This document shows, one piece after another, positions 12,083 to 15,879 of a DNA stretch of 15,879 nt (within the stretch, counting starts at the first letter, position 1; the number at the start of each line of letters is the position of its first letter). The DNA lies in NCBI GenBank assembly GCA_031254795.1, contig JAIRTS010000080.1:1-15879 (forward strand), written 5' to 3'. The notes beneath the pieces were generated by a model, which was not told the DNA's origin, did not search any database, and worked only from the letters and a program-made list of their open reading frames with translations. The position numbers and the translations under genes are program-made. The stretch is from Treponema sp. (GTDB lineage Bacteria > Spirochaetota > Spirochaetia > Treponematales > Breznakiellaceae).

Positions 12083-13176
12083 GATCTTGTCAAAAGTAAA
12101 CAGGATGTGGTTTTTCGGATTCCGCTTGCCTTCCGGCTGGCACAGGTTTTATAGTGGTTAAAGCCAGAAATTAAAATCCGGGTTCCGGTATAACTTGCGC
12201 CGTCAACCGTCAGCAACGGGATATCGATATAATCGCCCACGCACAAATCCCAAAAATCGGGTATGCCCTCGCCGTTGCATTTTGACCGCAGAACCGCCAT
12301 CGCCGCTTGCGGCGTGGACACGTTGAACAGGTCAAGCAGGTTCCGCCCGCCGCCGAAAATCTGTCCGTAAGAGACAGCCTCAATTTCTCCGGTGAGCGGA
12401 TTCGCCAGAATGTTCCGGCTTCCCTTGACGATACCCGCCGCTTCGTTTGACGCGAAACCCACCGTGTCAACACCGACATCTTCCCAGTAAAAAACGGCCG
12501 GGTTGGTGTTCGGCGTGTTTGTAAGGGTAAGCCGGTGATTGATCGGGTTCTTTCCGTCCGGCGCGTGGGTGTTGCGTACCCACGTCGCGTTGAAAATCTC
12601 CCCCGCCGCGTGTGTCACGCCATCCGCCGTATAGGTTGACGCGCACGGATCTTGCGTGTTCCACGCGAACGCGCCGCCGTCTCCCCAGATTGACCTTGAT
12701 GCGTATTCGGTCAGCGCGTCCTGTCCGGGTTCTGCCTCGCCGAAATCGTGCGGCGGCAGTGGGCCGCCCAGCCCATCCCGTGCGTTGAGGCGCCGGGTCA
12801 GCGCCTCATTAACCTCGTCAAGGTCACCCTGCCTTGCGATGTCGTCCGGGTCAGGGTTCACGTTGGAAGGCCGCGCCGCGATTTTTGCCCTGCCGTTGTC
12901 GTCACGCGCCACGGCACACCGGGCCAGCGCTTCCGCCGTAAAACGCACGGCAAGCTGTAACGCGCCGGAGTTGGACGGCGCTCCGCCCAGCTTGTTGATG
13001 AGTTCCGCGATGTTGTCAATTATTAAATTGAGCGTCTGCGCCGGAATCATCGACGGCTTTTCGTCCGGGTCGGAAAAACTGCCGTTTGTGAATTTGCCGT
13101 CGCTTCCCATGCCGGGCCACCGCATCGGTGTGCCAAACATATTCACCGTCTCATTGTCAGGATACATCCCCGCCAT
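12076..13176 (-). CDS. N-terminal part of the DGR-diversified tail-fibre/adhesin (frameshifted)
   Basis: The start is set at the ATG at 13176, with AAGGAG 7 nt upstream and 2 nt after the previous stop; the frame is open 7 codons further. The first ~110 residues (PGMGSDGKFTNGSFSDPDEK, IDNIAELINKLGGAPSNSGA) resemble the tail-attachment region of phage fibre proteins. The middle is Gly/Asn/Thr-rich beta-type sequence. Near the end GDYIDIPLLTVDGASYTGTR and ISGFNHYK lead into the diversified domain, but the frame then turns to a nonsense tail (KTCASRKASGIRKTTSC) and stops at 12076. Restoring one base at 12147-12150 joins it to the 11588-12082 segment as NHYK-N-LCQPEGK, giving about 529 aa. It is the last gene of the tail operon, the usual place of the fibre gene in Mu-like phages. 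Confidence 0.75.
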   Translation of the reverse strand: MAGMYPDNETVNMFGTPMRWPGMGSDGKFTNGSFSDPDEKPSMIPAQTLNLIIDNIAELINKLGGAPSNSGALQLAVRFTAEALARCAVARDDNGRAKIAARPSNVNPDPDDIARQGDLDEVNEALTRRLNARDGLGGPLPPHDFGEAEPGQDALTEYASRSIWGDGGAFAWNTQDPCASTYTADGVTHAAGEIFNATWVRNTHAPDGKNPINHRLTLTNTPNTNPAVFYWEDVGVDTVGFASNEAAGIVKGSRNILANPLTGEIEAVSYGQIFGGGRNLLDLFNVSTPQAAMAVLRSKCNGEGIPDFWDLCVGDYIDIPLLTVDGASYTGTRILISGFNHYKTCASRKASGIRKTTSCLLLTRSC

Positions 13177-13178
13177 AA

Positions 13179-13880
13179 TTACACTCCTTCGTACCAAAAG
13201 TATACTGTTTGACTGGCAAACAATTTGCCTTTAACCGCTTCTTCAAACCCGCCGGACAGGCGCTTTTCTTGTATCACGTAGTTCATCAAAAACAAATCGT
13301 TCGCCTTGTCTTCTAAAACGGGATAACAAGTAAGCCGGTCCTGCCCGCACCGGATACGTCCCGCGCCACACGCAGGCCAGCCGGCTGTTAACGCCCCCGC
13401 GCATTCCTCCGCCAGCCCTTCTTTTGCCGCCGTGATACGCAATGTGGAGAAAGCGTGAAACCCGCACAGCCGCTGCTGGCCAAGCGCGCCGTGAGCGAAA
13501 AACCCCGTCCGGTAAGAGAACGTGACGGAGACTATAGAAAAGCCGTACATCGCGGCGGTTTTATCGAGTTCCGTGCGGTTCAGTTTCGCTTCCCGTTTGG
13601 ATTTGAGCCGCCGCCGCCGTTCGTTTAACGGAAGGCCCGCCGTAACAGTGCCGAGCAAAACGCGCTCCCATTCGGCGATTAACTCGTCCGCCGTTTCTAT
13701 TACGCTTTCAGCTTTCAGCGCGTCCATGCGCGAACGGAAACGGACAAACTCGTCCAGTTTCGCTTGTAAAAAAAGAGACGCGCCGCTTTCCGCATCCGCG
13801 AATTGTCTGTCCCAGTATTCGCCCTGCGGAAAGAGTTTTCTCACGGCGTTTCCGTATGTTTCAATTCCCGCTACGCCCAT
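13179..13880 (-). CDS. Mu gp48-like / DUF2313 tail protein
   Basis: 233 aa. Family members (Mu gp48, YmfQ/DUF2313) are small baseplate-wedge tail proteins encoded after the baseplate-J gene and needed to join fibres to the contractile tail. The N-terminus YGNAVRKLFPQGEYWDRQ is the family's typical opening (a short protein reading 'LLPxGxaW'), followed by helical text and EWERVLLG. A second part (about 85-180) carries the RRRLKSKREAKLNRT ... YGFSIVSVTF stretch seen in these proteins. GGAGG lies 4 nt before the ATG at 13880. The gene overlaps the end of the gp47-like gene by 10 bp and is followed 2 nt later by the fibre gene, so it belongs to one leftward operon. Identification rests on gene order and the N-terminal pattern. 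Confidence 0.75.
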   Translation of the reverse strand: MGVAGIETYGNAVRKLFPQGEYWDRQFADAESGASLFLQAKLDEFVRFRSRMDALKAESVIETADELIAEWERVLLGTVTAGLPLNERRRRLKSKREAKLNRTELDKTAAMYGFSIVSVTFSYRTGFFAHGALGQQRLCGFHAFSTLRITAAKEGLAEECAGALTAGWPACGAGRIRCGQDRLTCYPVLEDKANDLFLMNYVIQEKRLSGGFEEAVKGKLFASQTVYFWYEGV

Positions 13881-14941
13881 TGTACCTCCCCGGCATACGG
13901 ATACTGCAATATGGTGGTCTGAACAATGCCCGCCACGTCCCCATTTAACCTTACAAGCGCGTCCGTGATGTCAACTCCGTCAATAACTGCGCTTCTTAAC
14001 ACTCCCGCTGTCACCCGCTCCCCCGGACGCGCTATTAACTGCATATACGCATTTATCCTTTGCTCCGCCAGTTCCCGGTTGTGCTGGGTGTCCTCAAGCA
14101 GCGGCAGGGTCACGGCGGGGTTAAGGCTTACAATTTCCGGTGTTCTTACCTCGAACAGAACCGGCGGCGCGTTCTCGTTCAGGTAACTTCTCACCGCGTC
14201 AAGGTTTGCCACAGGGCTCACCCCGGCCGTCTGGCTCCCGTTGATCACCTGTATCAAAACCGCGCCGAACACGCCGAAGTTTTTGTATTCCCACGCCGAT
14301 GACACTTCCGGGCTTGAGTCAAGTGCCCACGCCGCGAAATCGCCCTCTTTCCCGTAGCGTGCAGGATTACGTAACTGCGTTAATACCCGTACGAGGTATT
14401 CCTCGTCGCTTTCCGCGTCCGCTCCGCCCGTCACGCCGCCTTCGGATACCACTGCCTTTGAGTTAACCCCCGCCGGTATCGCGGAAATCAGGGAAAGCTC
14501 CGCCGCCGCCTCAAGATTCGTTGTTATTCCGGTATCCTGCGCTTTCACCCGGACGGTTGCCTTTCCTTCCGCGTCAAGCCGCCCCGCGCTTTCGCTGTAA
14601 TACGTCCCCCCGGACGCGCTCTTAAACACAAGGCCCGCCGGCACCGGCCGGCCGGGAAGTCCTGAAATGGAAACCTCCCCTTCCGCCGCCGCTGCATAGA
14701 GCGGCGGTGTCCGGCTCGACCAGTGTTCCCGCAGGTACGCACCAGAGGCCGTGTCCGGGAACAGTTGCCGCGAAAGAAAATCAAGGTCCCCCAGCAGTTC
14801 GTGATATATTCCCGCATCCACCGCTGCAAAAATCTTGAGCAAATTGTGCCTCGGTGTTTTGTCCAGCGGCTTATACCGCGACATATAATTTTCGTACACC
14901 CGGTCGAGAACGGTAGCAAGCGAATCGCGCTTAAACGGCAT
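13871..14941 (-). CDS. Baseplate assembly protein J, Mu gp47-like
   Basis: 356 aa. Baseplate J/gp47 proteins form the wedge of the contractile-tail baseplate. Features seen: an N-terminal helical region (LATVLDRVYENYMSRYKPLD), the segment DTASGAYLREHWSSR that is characteristic of the family ('A.G..LD.hg...g'), PLYAAAAEGEVSISGLPGRP and an Ig-like beta region with VPAGLVF. The conserved VVSEGGVTGGADAESDEEYL ... RVLTQLRNPARYGKEGDF motif ('GG.d.Esde.lr.Ri...') and a C-terminal QRINAYMQLIARPGERVTAG domain follow. Length and order are normal. It overlaps the preceding gp46-like gene by 11 bp and the following gp48-like gene by 10 bp, showing translational coupling in the tail operon. No sign of damage. 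Confidence 0.88.
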   Translation of the reverse strand: MPFKRDSLATVLDRVYENYMSRYKPLDKTPRHNLLKIFAAVDAGIYHELLGDLDFLSRQLFPDTASGAYLREHWSSRTPPLYAAAAEGEVSISGLPGRPVPAGLVFKSASGGTYYSESAGRLDAEGKATVRVKAQDTGITTNLEAAAELSLISAIPAGVNSKAVVSEGGVTGGADAESDEEYLVRVLTQLRNPARYGKEGDFAAWALDSSPEVSSAWEYKNFGVFGAVLIQVINGSQTAGVSPVANLDAVRSYLNENAPPVLFEVRTPEIVSLNPAVTLPLLEDTQHNRELAEQRINAYMQLIARPGERVTAGVLRSAVIDGVDITDALVRLNGDVAGIVQTTILQYPYAGEVQWA

Positions 14942-15257
14942 CCCACACCCCCGTAATAAAAAAGCTATCCGTGCCGGAATGATGTACCGTCACCGTATAG
15001 ATTATCCGGTCTTTCCCGGAACGTGCCGCCACGCATTCAATCTTTTGCGCGAGCCCGTCCGCGACGAGCCAAGCCGTGGCTTCAAGTATCATACGCCGTA
15101 GCGCGAGTGCTGTTTCCCCGGTTGTTTTCCCGCTCTGCCGTAACAGCCACAGATCGCTTCCAAAAGCGGGATCGGCCCACCATGCGCCCTTGTCCGTGCC
15201 GATGCTCATACGGACAAGTTCCCGAATGTCCGCCCAGTTTTCTATGTTCATACTCAC
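14931..15257 (-). CDS. Mu gp46-like baseplate protein (gpW/GP46 family)
   Basis: 108 aa; a small lysozyme-related-position baseplate protein of contractile-tailed phages, between spike and baseplate-J genes. Recognised by NIENWADIRELVRMSIGTDK, WWADPAFGSDLWLLR and the C-terminal VTVHHSGTD with a terminal beta hairpin, which fit the GP46 family ('W..d..fG..l..l'). Start is taken at the GTG at 15257 because GGGAG lies 7 nt upstream and the codon overlaps the preceding TGA (GTGA); an ATG two codons on is the alternative. Ends within the gp47-like gene start. Confidence 0.8.
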   Translation of the reverse strand: MSMNIENWADIRELVRMSIGTDKGAWWADPAFGSDLWLLRQSGKTTGETALALRRMILEATAWLVADGLAQKIECVAARSGKDRIIYTVTVHHSGTDSFFITGVWDAV

Positions 15258-15472
15258 GACAAACTCCCGCTTCCGGTGCCGCTGGTCGCTCCCGCGCCGC
15301 CAGACGTGGAGACCGGTATTCCCTCTTTCACCGTCACTGTGGCCGTCTTGATATGGTCGTTGATAATTTTAGCCATATTACCCGCGAAATTCTCCTCGCT
15401 CATTTCAGACTGTTTCATCTGATTGAACAGCGATAACAAGCTCGATTTTAACGCTGATTCCACCAGTGCCAT
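15254..15472 (-). CDS. Small phage structural-type protein
   Basis: 72 aa, no family name I can give with certainty. The N-terminal half is helical (ALVESALKSSLLSLFNQMKQ, then NFAGNMAKIINDHIKTATVT). The C-terminal ~22 residues are Gly/Ser/Thr/Ala-rich (TSGGAGATSGTGSGSLS), a design common in small virion-associated phage proteins. Its ATG overlaps the previous stop (TAATG) and its TGA overlaps the next GTG, so it is firmly inside the tail operon. Confidence 0.65.
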   Translation of the reverse strand: MALVESALKSSLLSLFNQMKQSEMSEENFAGNMAKIINDHIKTATVTVKEGIPVSTSGGAGATSGTGSGSLS

Positions 15473-15678
15473 TATTCCGCCTCCGCAAAAAGGTTTTTCA
15501 CCTTGTTTTTGTACGCATCCAGTTTCTGCTGGGCTGGCAGGGTTACACGGTGCATTCCGGGGGCCCCGAATGTCTCTAGCCCTTTTATCTCGTCAATCAG
15601 CCCGATAAGCAGAGCGCAAACATCTATCTGGTCATTGCCCAGATAGATTGTGCCGTCCTCTTTTATTAAAATCTTCAT
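15472..15678 (-). CDS. Small phage protein of unknown function
   Basis: 68 aa, family not recognised. It begins with a short beta pattern (MKILIKEDGTIYLGNDQI), followed by a hydrophobic helix-like stretch (CALLIGLIDEIKGLE), the motif APGMHRVTLPAQQ and a basic helical end (KNKVKNLFAEAE). There is only a weak G-rich ribosome site in the GCGGGGTATT upstream. The stop shares an A with the ATG of the next gene, which supports a real coupled gene. Confidence 0.6.
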   Translation of the reverse strand: MKILIKEDGTIYLGNDQIDVCALLIGLIDEIKGLETFGAPGMHRVTLPAQQKLDAYKNKVKNLFAEAE

Positions 15679-15680
15679 GG

Positions 15681-15791
15681 TTTAATACCCCGCCGCTTGC
15701 TGCGGAAAACTGGGGGTGTGGGGGATTTGTTCCCCCACATGCGCAAATATTTCCAGGAGAAATCTTAAATACCCCTGAGCTTGCTCCGGGG
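15681..15791. repeat. Two related palindromic repeats and a 9-bp hairpin
   Basis: Copies at 15681-15705 and 15765-15791 share, on the minus strand, the pattern CCGnAGCAAGCnnnGGGGTATTnAA, each foldable around the AGCAAGC centre. Between them TGTGGGGGA (15717-15725) and TCCCCCACA (15731-15739) form a perfect 9-bp stem. Together they fill the 150-bp gap upstream of the 68-aa gene, in an operon that is otherwise gapless. They look like dispersed short palindromic elements. Confidence 0.5.
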
Positions 15792-15828
15792 ATTCTTTAT
15801 TATCAATTCAATCATTTTGCTTTCCATT

Positions 15829-15879
15829 TTACTGCGCAGCCTTTAGAGCCGTGACCTTGCTCATTAAGTGATTTATGGC
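15829..15879 (-). CDS. 3' end of an upstream phage gene (partial)
   Basis: The minus strand is open from the window edge for 16 codons (AINHLMSKVTALKAAQ) to a TAA at 15829-15831. By gene order it could be the spike/gp45-like or another tail protein, but the fragment is too short to identify. Confidence 0.35.
   Translation of the reverse strand, partial: AINHLMSKVTALKAAQ

Noticed and set aside
15766..15828. 20-aa ORF ending NPRSKLRGI
   Set aside because: The ending is the translation of the palindromic repeat; no independent sign of a gene.
1..15879. CRISPR array, tRNA/rRNA genes, insertion sequences, second VR
   Set aside because: I saw no regularly spaced repeats, tRNA-like folds, transposase genes or a further copy of the TR core by eye; only TR and the one VR share it.

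Overview
The window looks like a chromosome segment from a spirochaete of the Treponema lineage (moderate confidence, judged from protein style: BMP-type ABC permease, grpE-dnaK-dnaJ cluster, CarD-like regulator overlapping ispD). A contractile-tailed, Mu-like prophage is integrated in its right half. No 16S rRNA or other marker is present, so the assignment is an inference.

Left half (1-7663), chromosomal. A small secreted protein (minus strand) and an orphan nucleoside/sugar-type ABC permease (plus strand) diverge from a promoter region in which the two -10 boxes share bases. A heat-shock cluster follows: grpE, dnaK, a 255-bp gap with alternative hairpins, then dnaJ. After it come a CarD-family RNA-polymerase regulator with a promoter so close that its mRNA may be leaderless, and ispD (isoprenoid pathway), which overlaps it by 8 bp.

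Junction (7664-8027). No convincing gene. It holds a possible 41-aa membrane peptide, a candidate terminator, three TCAAAAC repeats at near-helical spacing and a 12-bp-arm hairpin. It probably contains the phage/host boundary.

Right half (8028-15879), prophage, all on the minus strand and so read right to left: end of an upstream gene, two small virion-type proteins, a gp46-like baseplate protein, a gp47/baseplate-J protein, a gp48-like (DUF2313-type) tail protein, and a tail-fibre/adhesin gene. These genes overlap or abut. Then comes a complete diversity-generating retroelement (DGR): variable repeat (VR) at the 3' end of the fibre gene, a post-VR hairpin, an intrinsic terminator, an avd-like accessory gene, the template repeat (TR), a spacer with about six hairpins, and a reverse transcriptase carrying the DGR-type GxxxSQ motif and YMDD. 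Last are a small gene interrupted by a TGA and a D12-class adenine methylase, which sits where Mu carries its DNA-modification gene.

The headline result is the DGR. TR (10875-10969) and VR (11602-11696) are each 95 bp and align without gaps. They differ at exactly six positions, every one an adenine in TR: 6 of 22 TR adenines changed and 0 of 73 other bases. This is the diagnostic signature of mutagenic retrohoming. The system would diversify the receptor-binding tip of the phage tail. The target gene carries an apparent 1-nt frameshift upstream of the variable domain, so whether this copy is active, decayed or controlled by frameshifting is open.
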